Assembly (NCBI RefSeq): GCF_002355335.1
Contig: NZ_AP014946.1
Span: 3,983,501 to 4,047,500, forward strand
Reading direction: 5' to 3'
DNA length: 64,000 bases
From: Variibacter gotjawalensis
Lineage (GTDB): Bacteria; Pseudomonadota; Alphaproteobacteria; Rhizobiales; Xanthobacteraceae
Made by a program: the position numbers and the translations under genes
Notes under the pieces: generated by a model
Told to the model about the DNA's origin: nothing
Seen by the model: only the letters and a program-made list of their open reading frames with translations
Databases searched by the model: none
Part shown: positions 1 through 8,203 of the stretch, piece by piece
Layout of the letters: every line of letters begins with the position of its first letter
Position numbering within the stretch: the first letter of the stretch is position 1

Positions 1-1389
1 GAGGTCTATCCGCGCGGCGAAGGCGACGCGCGTGAAGACCTCGATGGCCAGTTCCAGGATTGGTACAAGAAGCTATGGCCGAAGCTCGCCAAGGAGCTGA
101 AGATCGACGCCGATCTCTCCAAGGCGGCCAAAGCCGCTCCGCTTTATGAACTCGACTACGTCCCGGCCCCGGCGCCGAACACGATCGTCGCCTCGACCGG
201 CGCTCAGAAAATGCGCATCACGGCGAACCGCGAACTCCAAAAGCGCGACGGCGACAACGCTTCCGACCGCTCGACCCGGCATATCGAGATCGAACTCCCG
301 GACGGCGTGAACTACCGCGCCGGCGACCACTTGATGGTGATCCCGTCGAACAGCCGCGCGCTGGTCGAGCGCGTGATGGACCGCTTCGGCATCGCGCCGG
401 ACACCCACATCCGCCTCGACGTCGCGGAAGGCCGCCGAGCGTCCCTGCCGACCGGACAGACCCTACCGGTCTACAACCTGCTCGCCGACTATGTGGAGCT
501 GCAGGGCATCGCGACCCGCAAGCAGATCCAGACTCTGGCGGACAACACACGCTGCCCGCACACCAAGCCGCAGCTTCAGGCGCTCGCGGCCGAGGACGGC
601 GAAAAGTACAAGACCGAGGTCTTCCAGAAGCGGAAATCGGTGCTCGACCTGCTGGAGGAGTTCCCGGCCTGCGAACTCCCCTTCAACCTCTTCCTCGAAA
701 TGCTGCCGTTGATCGTGCCGCGCTACTACTCGATCTCGTCGTCGCCCAAGCTCGACCCCAAGAAGGCGAGCATCACGGTCGGCGTTGTCGAGGGTCCGGC
801 CCGATCCGGTAACGGCGTCTACCGGGGCGTCTGCTCCAACCACCTGCTCCGTCAGGGTCCGGGCAGCGTGGTCCAGGGCATCGTCAAGGAGACCAAGGTC
901 GGCTTCCGCCTACCGGACGACCTTTCGACCCCGATCGTCATGATCGGCCCCGGCACCGGCCTCGCGCCCTTCCGCGCCTTCATGCAGGAACGGGCAGCGG
1001 CCAAGAAGAAGGGCAAGAAGCTCGGCACCGCGATGCTGTTCTTCGGGTGCCGGCACCCGGACCAGGACTTCATCTATGGCGACGAGCTCAAGCAGCTTGC
1101 CAAGGACAGCGACACCGAACTGCACATCGCCTTCTCCCGGCACAACGGGAAGAAGACCTACGTTCAGGACCTAATCAAAGCCGAGGGCACCAAGATCAAG
1201 AAGCTCTTCCGGGATGGCGCGATCGTCTATGTCTGCGGAGACGGCAGCCGGATGGAGCCGGATGTGAAGAAGGTTTTGGCCGCGATGTACGGCGAGGAGA
1301 CCGGCTCCAGCGAGGACAATTCCCTCGCCTGGGTCGATAAGATGACGTCGAAGAACCGCTACGTCCTCGATGTTTGGGTCGGCAGCTGA
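1..1389 (+). CDS. CYP102 (P450 BM3-type) fusion, C-terminal reductase part (5' truncated by window)
   Basis: The frame is open from base 1, so only the last ~462 codons are present. The visible part is the FMN-domain end/linker followed by the FAD/NADPH domain of a diflavin reductase, which passes NADPH electrons through FAD and FMN to a heme. Motifs seen are RYYSISSS (FAD), GPGTGLAPFR (NADPH pyrophosphate), YVCGDGSRM and a C-terminal DVWVGS. The linker (GEGDAREDLDGQF) and the STRHIEIELP and CPHTKPQLQAL segments resemble the self-sufficient fatty-acid hydroxylase P450 BM3 more than sulfite reductase. I infer that the heme domain lies upstream, outside the window. An internal ATG at 211 is not the true start. 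Confidence 0.87.
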   Translation, partial: EVYPRGEGDAREDLDGQFQDWYKKLWPKLAKELKIDADLSKAAKAAPLYELDYVPAPAPNTIVASTGAQKMRITANRELQKRDGDNASDRSTRHIEIELPDGVNYRAGDHLMVIPSNSRALVERVMDRFGIAPDTHIRLDVAEGRRASLPTGQTLPVYNLLADYVELQGIATRKQIQTLADNTRCPHTKPQLQALAAEDGEKYKTEVFQKRKSVLDLLEEFPACELPFNLFLEMLPLIVPRYYSISSSPKLDPKKASITVGVVEGPARSGNGVYRGVCSNHLLRQGPGSVVQGIVKETKVGFRLPDDLSTPIVMIGPGTGLAPFRAFMQERAAAKKKGKKLGTAMLFFGCRHPDQDFIYGDELKQLAKDSDTELHIAFSRHNGKKTYVQDLIKAEGTKIKKLFRDGAIVYVCGDGSRMEPDVKKVLAAMYGEETGSSEDNSLAWVDKMTSKNRYVLDVWVGS

Positions 1390-1576
1390 GCTTAGTTGAC
1401 GTTAACGGCAACTACGCCGATACCGAGAGCTAAGACCCTCACGCATGCCTGGCGTGAGGGCGATGAATCACAATCTCAGATTGCAATCGCAACTGGTTGA
1501 TTCGGCGCAACTTTGGCGGGCTGCGACTAAAGGATATTACTTCAAGTTTACGTTTGCGGCATGCAAGCGATTGACT

Positions 1577-1589
1577 TTGCATGCTGCAA
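1577..1589. promoter_or_regulatory. TTGCA-N3-TGCAA palindrome upstream of GNAT gene
   Basis: TTGCATGCTGCAA is an inverted repeat of TTGCA/TGCAA about 75 bases before the GNAT start. It overlaps the end of a TTGACT (1571-1576) that could serve as a -35 box. Similar TTGCA-rich elements precede the phasin gene, the PHA operon and fadD in this window. Assignment to PhaR or another regulator is inference. Confidence 0.35.
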
Positions 1590-1663
1590 TGCACAAATCT
1601 ACTTATGTCGAGCAACGATGTCCCTCTGGCCATCGGTTTTCCCTCGGCAATGGAGGGCCCATT

Positions 1664-2209
1664 ATGGCTCGCGACAAAACCCAGGGTGTCATCCGCAAAT
1701 TGCGCGCGCGGGAAGCCCATCTGTTTCAGGACCACCTGCTGCGCCTCGATGCCGAAAGCCGAAACCAGCGTTTCCTCGGCGGGGTCAACGACGCCTTCAT
1801 TTCCCGTTACCCGGGCCGCTGCTTCGCCAATGGCGCGACGGTCTTCGCCTATATCGAGGACGGTAAAGTGCTGGGCGCGGCCGAGCTGCACCCCGAGGAC
1901 CAGGACCAGCCGAATACGGCCGAGATCGCCTTTTCGGTCGAGCCGGAGCTGCGCCGCCGTGGCATCGGCCAGCGCCTGTTCCGCCGCCTGATCACCTCGG
2001 CGCGTAACGAGGGCATCCGTCACCTTCGTCTCAACTCGCACCCGTCAAACGAGGCCATGCAGGCCCTCGCCCGCAAGTTCAAGGCGCAGATCACGTTCGG
2101 CAACTGCGGCACCATGGGCAGTCTCAAGCTGCCGCAGGCGACCCATTCGTCGATCGCCAATGAGCTCCTGGACGATATCGAGGCGAATATCATCGAGAAC
2201 GCCGCGTAA
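1664..2209 (+). CDS. GNAT-family N-acetyltransferase
   Basis: A 181-residue protein with one GNAT domain. Motif A reads VEPELRRRGIGQRLF, giving the RRxGxG acetyl-CoA pyrophosphate loop near residue 100. GNATs transfer acetyl from acetyl-CoA to amines or protein N-termini; the substrate here is unknown. The frame stays open upstream to 1445, but ATG 1664 is preceded by GGAGGG at a normal distance, and the upstream 220 bases are AT-richer and look like a leader with a TTGCA palindrome. The C-terminus ends in an acidic helix (LLDDIEANIIENAA). It stands alone between the P450 fusion and the DUF445 gene. Confidence 0.8.
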   Translation: MARDKTQGVIRKLRAREAHLFQDHLLRLDAESRNQRFLGGVNDAFISRYPGRCFANGATVFAYIEDGKVLGAAELHPEDQDQPNTAEIAFSVEPELRRRGIGQRLFRRLITSARNEGIRHLRLNSHPSNEAMQALARKFKAQITFGNCGTMGSLKLPQATHSSIANELLDDIEANIIENAA

Positions 2210-2231
2210 CGCCTAAGCGGCGTCGTCGGGT

Positions 2232-3524
2232 ATGATGCGCGCCATGTCCCTTGCCGCCCTCTCCCCCGACGACGCCGAAAAACTCTCCGGCCTCCGCCGG
2301 ATGAAGCTGATCGCGACCGGTCTGCTGGTCGTCAGCGTCCTGCTGCTGATCGCGGCGAAAATCCTCGACCGCCGCTATCCCGGCGTCGGCTTCGCCTTCG
2401 TCGCCGCCTTCGCGGAGGCCGCCACCATCGGCGGCCTCGCCGACTGGTACGCGGTCGTCGCCCTCTTCCGCCGGCCGCTCGGCCTGCCGATCCCGCACAC
2501 CGCCATCATCCCGCACAACCACCACCGGATCGCCGAGAGCCTCGGCACCTTCGTCGAGACCAACTTCCTCGCGCCCGAGCCCGTGAAGCAGAAGCTGCGC
2601 GAGGTCGATTTCGCGATCCTGATCTCCGACTGGCTCGCCGACCGGGGGCGCAGCGCGAACCTCTCGCGCTTCGTGCTCGGCCTGATGCCGCAGATCATTC
2701 AGGGCATCGAGGGGACGGGCCTGCGCCAATTCTTCGTCGAGCGCGGGCTCAACGAACTCAAGAATGTCGACGTCGCGCCGATCGCCGCCAACCTCCTCGG
2801 CGCACTGACCGACGACCGCCGGCATCAGTCGATCCTCGACGAAGTGCTGGTCGGCATCGGCAAGATCCTCTCCGACCAGAAGACCATCGATCTCATCCGC
2901 GACAAGATCCGCGACGAGTTGCCGACCCTGCTCCGGCTCTATCGGGCCGACGCGTATCTGCTGCGCAAGGTCATCTCGTCGTCGTTCTCGTTCCTACAAG
3001 AGGTGCAAGGCGACCCCGAACACCCGATGCGGAGCGAGTTCGATCGCTTCATCACGAACTTCGTCGAGAAGCTGCGCACCTCGCCCGAATACGCCGCCAA
3101 GATCGATACGCTGAAGCAGGAGCTGCTCGCCCGCCCCGAGATCGCGAAGCTTGCCGACGCCGTCTGGGAAAGCCTCAAGACATTCCTGCTCGACAATGCG
3201 GCGGACGCGCAGTCGGCGCTGTCGAAGCATCTCGAGAAGCTTCTGGTCGATGTCGGCCACCAGCTCGCCAACTCGCCGAAGATCCGCGCCGAGATCAACG
3301 ACGGCATGGTGATGATCCTGGAAACCTTCATCGCCAGCCAGAAGAGCGGCGTATCGCGCTTCATCGCCGATCAAGTGAAGTCGTGGGATATCGACCAGCT
3401 CATTCGCCTGGTCGAGATCAACATCGGCCGCGACCTGCAATACATCCGCTTCAACGGCGCATTGGTCGGCGGCCTCGCCGGGCTGGTGCTCTACACGGCG
3501 GAGTATTTCCTGCGGTTGAATTGA
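2232..3524 (+). CDS. DUF445 family membrane protein
   Basis: 430 residues. A short cytoplasmic N-terminus is followed by a transmembrane helix (about 28-48, LIATGLLVVSVLLLIAA), the conserved block FAEAATIGGLADWYAVVALFR (about 63-83) that typifies DUF445/YjiN-like proteins, a long helical soluble region, and a C-terminal hydrophobic helix (GALVGGLAGLVLYTAEYFL). Biochemical function is unknown for the family. ATG 2232 and ATG 2244 are both possible; neither has a strong ribosome site. A perfect 18-bp hairpin lies 31 bases after the stop. Confidence 0.85.
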   Translation: MMRAMSLAALSPDDAEKLSGLRRMKLIATGLLVVSVLLLIAAKILDRRYPGVGFAFVAAFAEAATIGGLADWYAVVALFRRPLGLPIPHTAIIPHNHHRIAESLGTFVETNFLAPEPVKQKLREVDFAILISDWLADRGRSANLSRFVLGLMPQIIQGIEGTGLRQFFVERGLNELKNVDVAPIAANLLGALTDDRRHQSILDEVLVGIGKILSDQKTIDLIRDKIRDELPTLLRLYRADAYLLRKVISSSFSFLQEVQGDPEHPMRSEFDRFITNFVEKLRTSPEYAAKIDTLKQELLARPEIAKLADAVWESLKTFLLDNAADAQSALSKHLEKLLVDVGHQLANSPKIRAEINDGMVMILETFIASQKSGVSRFIADQVKSWDIDQLIRLVEINIGRDLQYIRFNGALVGGLAGLVLYTAEYFLRLN

Positions 3525-3555
3525 GTGCGGTCGTCATGGCCACCGCATGGACACT

Positions 3556-3596
3556 CTCTCCGTCATGGCCCGCATGAAGCGGGCCATGACGGAGAG
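3556..3596. repeat. REP-like hairpin, family A (18-bp perfect stem)
   Basis: An 18-base arm (CTCTCCGTCATGGCCCGC), a 5-base loop ATGAA and the exact complementary arm. The GGCCCGC-loop-GCGGGCCAT core recurs at 6223-6245, 6432-6454 and 14897-14993. It sits just downstream of the DUF445 stop and lacks a T-run, so it looks more like a REP element than an intrinsic terminator, though it could stabilise 3' ends. Confidence 0.85.
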
Positions 3597-3660
3597 AAAC
3601 GGCCCGATCAGCAACCTTGGCACCAATGATCAGCAACCCCGGCTCGCTTGAAGTAACCCG

Positions 3661-3688
3661 TTGCATCACTATGCTAAGGTTTGTTGCA
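3661..3688. promoter_or_regulatory. TTGCA elements in PHA operon leader
   Basis: TTGCATC (3661) and TTGTTGCA (3681) lie 60-90 bases before the PhaE-like start. The same pair of words occurs upstream of the phasin gene (9219 and 9235). A shared storage-granule regulator is inferred, not shown. Confidence 0.3.
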
Positions 3689-3750
3689 CAGAAACAATTT
3701 CGTCTATGCTCCCGTCATTAGCGGCAGCCACGGATGAAGGGAGACACCCG

Positions 3751-4170
3751 ATGGCCGACCAAAACGACGCGAAGCCCGAACAGAAGGAAGCGCCGAAGCT
3801 CGACCCGCAGGCCGCCTTCCGCGACGTGATGGCGCAATGGGAGAAGGGCTTCAACAAGCTCGCCAACGACACGATGGGCACGGAAGTGTTCGCGCAGGCG
3901 ATGCACAAATTCACCAACGTGCCGATGGGCATGCAGAACCAGCTCGGCGAGATGATCGGCCGCTACCTCGCGGCGCTCAATCTGCCGTCGCGCGCCGAGA
4001 TGGTGAACATCGGCGAACGCATGAAATCGATGGAAGCCTCCCTCGCGCGCATCGAAGCGCGGCTCGTCAGCGTGACCAACGCGGCCGCCGCCGAAGCGAT
4101 CAGCACGGCGCCGCCGACATCGAAGCCGCCGCGCACCAAGAAGCCGCCTTCGGCCGAGGGTAGTGCATGA
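3751..4170 (+). CDS. PhaE-like small PHA synthase subunit
   Basis: 139 residues, mostly helical and hydrophilic, ending in a Pro/Lys-rich tail. The segment LNLPSRAEMVNIGERMKSME followed by LARIEARL resembles the C-terminal leucine-heptad region of PhaE/PhaR-type subunits that partner class III/IV PhaC. The gene overlaps phaC by ATGA (4167-4170), so translational coupling is likely. It is much shorter than classical PhaE (about 350 residues), so it may be a minimal synthase partner or a granule-associated protein. ATG 3751 was chosen over an upstream frame start at 3661: GGGAG precedes it and the preceding codons look non-coding. Function is inferred from context. Confidence 0.65.
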   Translation: MADQNDAKPEQKEAPKLDPQAAFRDVMAQWEKGFNKLANDTMGTEVFAQAMHKFTNVPMGMQNQLGEMIGRYLAALNLPSRAEMVNIGERMKSMEASLARIEARLVSVTNAAAAEAISTAPPTSKPPRTKKPPSAEGSA

Positions 4171-5252
4171 GCACGGCGCAAAAGCAGAAGCCCGACGACT
4201 CGATCGCCTCTCGCATCCAGGCCGAAGTCGATCGCGCCATCCAGCGCAACATCAAAGGCCTCGAATACTTCACCTCGCCCGCGCCTGCTGTCGGACTGAC
4301 GCCGAAAGACGTCATGGTCACGCGCGGGACGATGACGCTTTATCACTATCGTCCGATGGCGAAGGAAGTGTACCGCAAGCCGTTGCTGATCGTGATGGCG
4401 ACCAGCAACCGCGGCTACATCCTCGATCTCGCGCCGGGTCAGAGCTTCATCGAGTTTTTGCTCAAGCAGGGCTACGACGTTTACGTGCTCGACTGGAATC
4501 CGCCGACCGCGGACGAGAAGCATCTTCGCTTCGAAGACTACGTGCTCGACTTCATCCCGGATGCGGTTCAGCGCGTGCTGAAGGAATCCGGTCAGCCCGA
4601 TCTCAACATGATCGGCTACTGCATGGGCGGCGTCCTATCGACGTGGTACGCGGCACTGCACGCCGACGGCCCGCTGCAAAATCTCGTGTGCTTCACGACG
4701 CCTGTCGATTTCCGGCACATGAAGCTGTTCAACAACTGGTCCGACAAGCGTCACTTCGACGTCGACAAACTCGTCGAGCGTCTCGGCAACGTGCCGCCGG
4801 AATTCATCTACGCCTCGTTCGACATGCTGCGCCCCGCATCGCGCGTCACCGCGCAGATCTCGCTGTGGGAGAATATGTGGAGCGATCAGTATGTGAAGTC
4901 GTACCGCATGCTCGATCGCTGGTCGAACGAAACGCTGCCGCTCGCCGGCGAGTATTTCAAACAGACCGTGAAGGAGCTCATGTGGGAGAACTCCTTCTAC
5001 AAGAATGAACTCGTGATCGGCGGCCGCCGCGTCGACCTCGGCAACATCAAGGTGCCGCTGCTGCACGTGCTTGCCGAACACGATCACATCGTCCCTTACG
5101 AAGCCGCCAAGCCGCTCGTCGCGCATGTCGGCTCGGAGGAAAAGGAAGAAGTCGTCCTCAAGGGTGGTCACGTCAGCCTCGTGGCCGGCGGCAACGCGAT
5201 GAAGCGCTTGTGGCCCAAGGTCGACAACTGGCTTGGAGAACGTTCCGTATGA
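4167..5252 (+). CDS. phaC: Class III poly(3-hydroxyalkanoate) synthase subunit PhaC
   Basis: 361 residues, the usual size for class III PhaC (about 355) and much shorter than class I (about 590). It is an alpha/beta-hydrolase fold with a lipase-like box GYCMGG, so the nucleophile is Cys152 rather than Ser. Asp306 (in LAEHDHIVP) and His335 (in KGGHVSL) complete the triad, spaced as in the Allochromatium enzyme. It polymerises (R)-3-hydroxyacyl-CoA into polyester on granules. It overlaps the PhaE-like gene upstream and a GNAT gene downstream by ATGA at both ends, giving a three-gene operon. Confidence 0.9.
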   Translation: MSTAQKQKPDDSIASRIQAEVDRAIQRNIKGLEYFTSPAPAVGLTPKDVMVTRGTMTLYHYRPMAKEVYRKPLLIVMATSNRGYILDLAPGQSFIEFLLKQGYDVYVLDWNPPTADEKHLRFEDYVLDFIPDAVQRVLKESGQPDLNMIGYCMGGVLSTWYAALHADGPLQNLVCFTTPVDFRHMKLFNNWSDKRHFDVDKLVERLGNVPPEFIYASFDMLRPASRVTAQISLWENMWSDQYVKSYRMLDRWSNETLPLAGEYFKQTVKELMWENSFYKNELVIGGRRVDLGNIKVPLLHVLAEHDHIVPYEAAKPLVAHVGSEEKEEVVLKGGHVSLVAGGNAMKRLWPKVDNWLGERSV

Positions 5253-5848
5253 CCACCGAAAGAAGTTACCCGCGGCCGCTCGAATATGCGGGCCGCACCG
5301 CGACGCTGCGTTACATGACGGGCGACGACGAAGCCGCCGTGCTGAAATTCGCGCGCACATTGCCGACGCACGATCTGTTGTTTCTGCCGCGCGACATCAC
5401 GCAGCCGAAGGTCCTTGCTGCCTGGGCGTCGGAAGTCGAGCGCGGCGCGCTGACGACTCTGCTTGCCGTCGACGGCGATGAAGTGATCGGCTGCGCGACG
5501 CTGTCGTCCGATCCGCTCTCGTGGTCACCGCATGTCGGCGAAGTCCGCGTCGTGTCGTCGCCGAAGGTGCGCGGCATGGGCGTCGGCCGCACGCTGACGC
5601 AGGAGATTTTTGCCGTCGCGTTGGGGCAAGGCAAGAAGAAGCTCACAGCCCAGATGACGATCGATCAGCGCGGCGCGATCGCGGTGTTCGAAGGTCTCGG
5701 CTTCCGCGGCGAAGCTTTGCTGCGCGATCACGTCCAGGATCACGACGGCAACATGCACGACATCGTCGTGCTCAGCCACGACGTCGCGCAGTTCCAGGCG
5801 CAGATGGAAGCTTACGGCTTCGATCAGGCTTTCAGTGGCGCGCATTGA
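5249..5848 (+). CDS. GNAT-family N-acetyltransferase in phaC operon
   Basis: 199 residues. The GNAT acetyl-CoA loop is seen as VRGMGVGRTLTQEIF at roughly 105-120, with a C-terminal beta/alpha part (AIAVFEGLGFRGEALL) typical of RimI-like folds. The start ATG overlaps the phaC stop, so I chose 5249 rather than the in-frame codon at 5210. GNAT genes next to PHA synthase are seen in some alphaproteobacteria. Whether this one acetylates a granule protein or is only co-transcribed is unknown. Confidence 0.8.
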   Translation: MTTERSYPRPLEYAGRTATLRYMTGDDEAAVLKFARTLPTHDLLFLPRDITQPKVLAAWASEVERGALTTLLAVDGDEVIGCATLSSDPLSWSPHVGEVRVVSSPKVRGMGVGRTLTQEIFAVALGQGKKKLTAQMTIDQRGAIAVFEGLGFRGEALLRDHVQDHDGNMHDIVVLSHDVAQFQAQMEAYGFDQAFSGAH

Positions 5849-5870
5849 GCTAGACGGCGCGCCTCACTCT

Positions 5871-6470
5871 CAGCCGTCATCACGGAAGCCGCAGCTTGCG
5901 CAGCAAGCAAGGCTATCCGGGATCCACGTATCCCTGCGCTTGTGTTGTCTCAGCCGTTCTCGCGACACCGATCCACCGGGATACATGGGTCCCGGCTCGC
6001 GCGAATAGCCCTTCGGGCTGGTCGCTTGGCCGGGATGACAGCCGGGGTATTGGGCAACGCCTCGATGCAACCCGTAGCCCGGATGAGCAATGCGCTTAGC
6101 GCGATTGCGACATCCGGGGGCGGCAATAGAGGCGCGTTCTGATCCCTGGATTGCGCTCGGCGCGCGCGCGAAAAGCGCGCCGCCTCGCTTCATCCAGGCT
6201 ACAAGAAGAAAGTAAGACGTGGATGGCCCGCATGAAGCGGGCCATGACGGGGGAACTCCGGCCGCGCGACAACAGGCTCAGCTCGTAGCCCAGATGAGCA
6301 ACGCGCAGCGCGATTGCGACATCCGGGGATCGGCAATCGCCGAGCTGATCTCGAAAACGGTCCCGGATATCGCTTCGGCGGCCGCGCCAAAAGCGCGGCG
6401 CCTCGCTTCATCCGGGCTACAAGTAAAAGAAATGGCCCGCATGAAGCGGGCCATGACGGAACGATATCTG
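5871..6470. repeat. Repeat-rich gap with REP families A and B
   Basis: A ~640-base gap between the GNAT stop and the WS/DGAT 3' end with no supported gene. It holds degraded family B elements (GTAGCCCGGATGAGC ... CATCCGGGCTAC; roughly 6072-6212 and 6276-6422) and two family A hairpins (6223-6245 and 6432-6454, ATGGCCCGC-ATGAA-GCGGGCCAT). Long stretches are internally palindromic, and the short open frames here follow the repeats. Confidence 0.75.
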
Positions 6471-6486
6471 CGAGGTTGCTGGCCCG

Positions 6487-8070
6487 CTAATTCGCGAGCC
6501 GCCGCTCCGCATCTTTCTTCCGCGGCTTCTCGGGCTTTGCATCCGCCGCCGGAGCTTCGGCCGGCACCGGTGTTTCGGCACGCGGCGCAGCCGCCTCAAT
6601 CGCCTTCTCGTTCGCCTCGGCTTTCTCCGCTTTGCCGTTCGGCGCAGCAGCAGCGCCTGCCGGCTCCAACGCGACAAGCTCTTCGAAAGCCTTCACGAGA
6701 TGCTTGCCGAGGGCTTTGAGATCGTCCTGCGGCAGCGCGCGGCGGCATGCCGTGAAGCCGAAGTCGAGCGAGCCGGCGTAGCTCTCGAGCGTGATGTTGA
6801 GCGCCTGCCCGTGATACGGGATCGACGCCGGGAAGTAATGCGTCATGCGCGCGCCGGCGACATACAGCGGGATCGGCGGTCCCGGCACGTTCGAGATCAG
6901 CACGTTCCCGATCGGCGGCAGACGATCGACCAGATTCGAGCGACCATACATCGATGCCATCGACGACATCAGCCACGGCGAACCCATCATCGGGAAGTCG
7001 GTCGCGATGATGCCCTTCACCTGGTTCATGAAGGTCTTCGACGTTTCGGTGCTCTTGCGGATCTTGTCCCAGCGCTTGCGCGGATCTTTTTCGTCCGTTT
7101 CCAAACTGACCCGGATCGCCGCGACCTGATTGTTCTGCGCACTATCGCCGTCAGCGCGCAAGCTGACCGGCACGAGAGCGCTGAGAGATTCAGCCGGCAG
7201 GCTCGCGCGTTCTTCCAAGAAACTACGCAACGCCGAGCTGCAGATCGCCATCACGCCGTCGTTCAGCGTCGCGCCGTGACGCTTCACGGCCTTCTTCATA
7301 CCGTCGAGGGGAAGCGAGACCGTTGCGAACGAACGCTGGTTGGTGATCGCTACGTTGAAGATCGTCTTCGGCGCGGGCTTCAGCGACGCCAGCAAATCCT
7401 TGCCGTCGCCGCCAAGCAGCTTCGGCGCATTCTGTACGAATCCGGAGAAGATCTTCGCGGCTTCCGGAGCAAGCTTCGCGAGCTTGGTATATTGCTGGAC
7501 CGCGTTGTTGACGCTCGCTTCCAGCAGCTCTGCCATCCCGAGCTGATATTGGCCGCGCGGCCGCCGCGTCGGGACGTTGTACACCTTCGATTCCGGCGTC
7601 GTATCGAAGAAGACTTTCGCAAGCTCCGTTCCGGATTTCCCATCGATGCCGGCGTGATGCAGCTTCGAGTAGTAGCCGAAGCGGCCGTCTTCGGTGCCCT
7701 CGATCACGTAGATTTCCCACAGCGGGCGGCTGCGATCGAGCAAGCTCGAGTGCAGTCGCGCTGCCAGCGACTCGACCTGCGCCATTGTCCCGGGCGGCGG
7801 AACCGTGACGCGGCGAATGTGATAGTCGAGATCGATATCGTCATCCTCGATCCACACGGGATCGCCGAGTTCGAACGGCATCGGCGCAAGCTTGCGTGTG
7901 AACACGCGCGCCAGATGCATGCGGTTGATGACTTGCTTCCTCACCGCGTCGTAGAAGTCGCCTTCGTAATCTTGCGGCAACTCGACCATGCAGAGACTGC
8001 CGACATGCATCGGCGTCTCGGGTGTCTCCATATGGAGAAAAGACGCGTCTAGACTGCTGAGATGATCCAT
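6487..8070 (-). CDS. Wax ester synthase / acyl-CoA:diacylglycerol acyltransferase (WS/DGAT)
   Basis: 527 residues. The acyltransferase motif HHxxxDG is present as HHAGIDG at 138-144, after the family N-terminus (LSSLDASFLHMETPETPMHVG). The C-terminal WS/DGAT half includes NVLISNVPGPPIPLYVAGA. The enzyme esterifies acyl-CoA to fatty alcohols or diacylglycerol to make neutral storage lipid. The last ~55 residues form an Ala/Glu/Lys/Pro-rich tail beyond the usual ~470-residue length. An alpha/beta hydrolase gene lies upstream on the same strand, separated by a hairpin terminator, so the two are probably separate units. Confidence 0.9.
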   Translation of the reverse strand: MDHLSSLDASFLHMETPETPMHVGSLCMVELPQDYEGDFYDAVRKQVINRMHLARVFTRKLAPMPFELGDPVWIEDDDIDLDYHIRRVTVPPPGTMAQVESLAARLHSSLLDRSRPLWEIYVIEGTEDGRFGYYSKLHHAGIDGKSGTELAKVFFDTTPESKVYNVPTRRPRGQYQLGMAELLEASVNNAVQQYTKLAKLAPEAAKIFSGFVQNAPKLLGGDGKDLLASLKPAPKTIFNVAITNQRSFATVSLPLDGMKKAVKRHGATLNDGVMAICSSALRSFLEERASLPAESLSALVPVSLRADGDSAQNNQVAAIRVSLETDEKDPRKRWDKIRKSTETSKTFMNQVKGIIATDFPMMGSPWLMSSMASMYGRSNLVDRLPPIGNVLISNVPGPPIPLYVAGARMTHYFPASIPYHGQALNITLESYAGSLDFGFTACRRALPQDDLKALGKHLVKAFEELVALEPAGAAAAPNGKAEKAEANEKAIEAAAPRAETPVPAEAPAADAKPEKPRKKDAERRLAN

Positions 8071-8150
8071 CTCGGCCTCCCCGAAATTTTTTCGAACAAG
8101 CCCGGCTGTATTCAGCCTTCTGGCGAATGAAACTGTTGGCGGTCAAAGCA

Positions 8151-8186
8151 AAGCACCGCCCGCGCATTCAGGCGCAAGCGGTGCTT
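8151..8186 (-). terminator. Hairpin terminator downstream of alpha/beta hydrolase
   Basis: On the minus strand AAGCACCGC (8186-8178) pairs with GCGGTGCTT (8159-8151) across an 18-base GC-rich loop and is followed by TGCTTT. It starts 18 bases after the hydrolase stop. The T-run is short, so termination efficiency is uncertain. Confidence 0.55.
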
Positions 8187-8203
8187 AAAGGCAATATAGA
8201 TTA

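Noticed and set aside
5871-6470. Possible CRISPR-like or tandem array
   Set aside because: The repeats are palindromic, of unequal length and spacing, with partly decayed copies. There is no regular repeat-spacer pattern or cas gene.
6700-8052. 450-codon plus-strand frame opposite WS/DGAT
   Set aside because: It is the shadow of the acyltransferase gene; it has no domain and an Arg/His/Asp-biased sequence.
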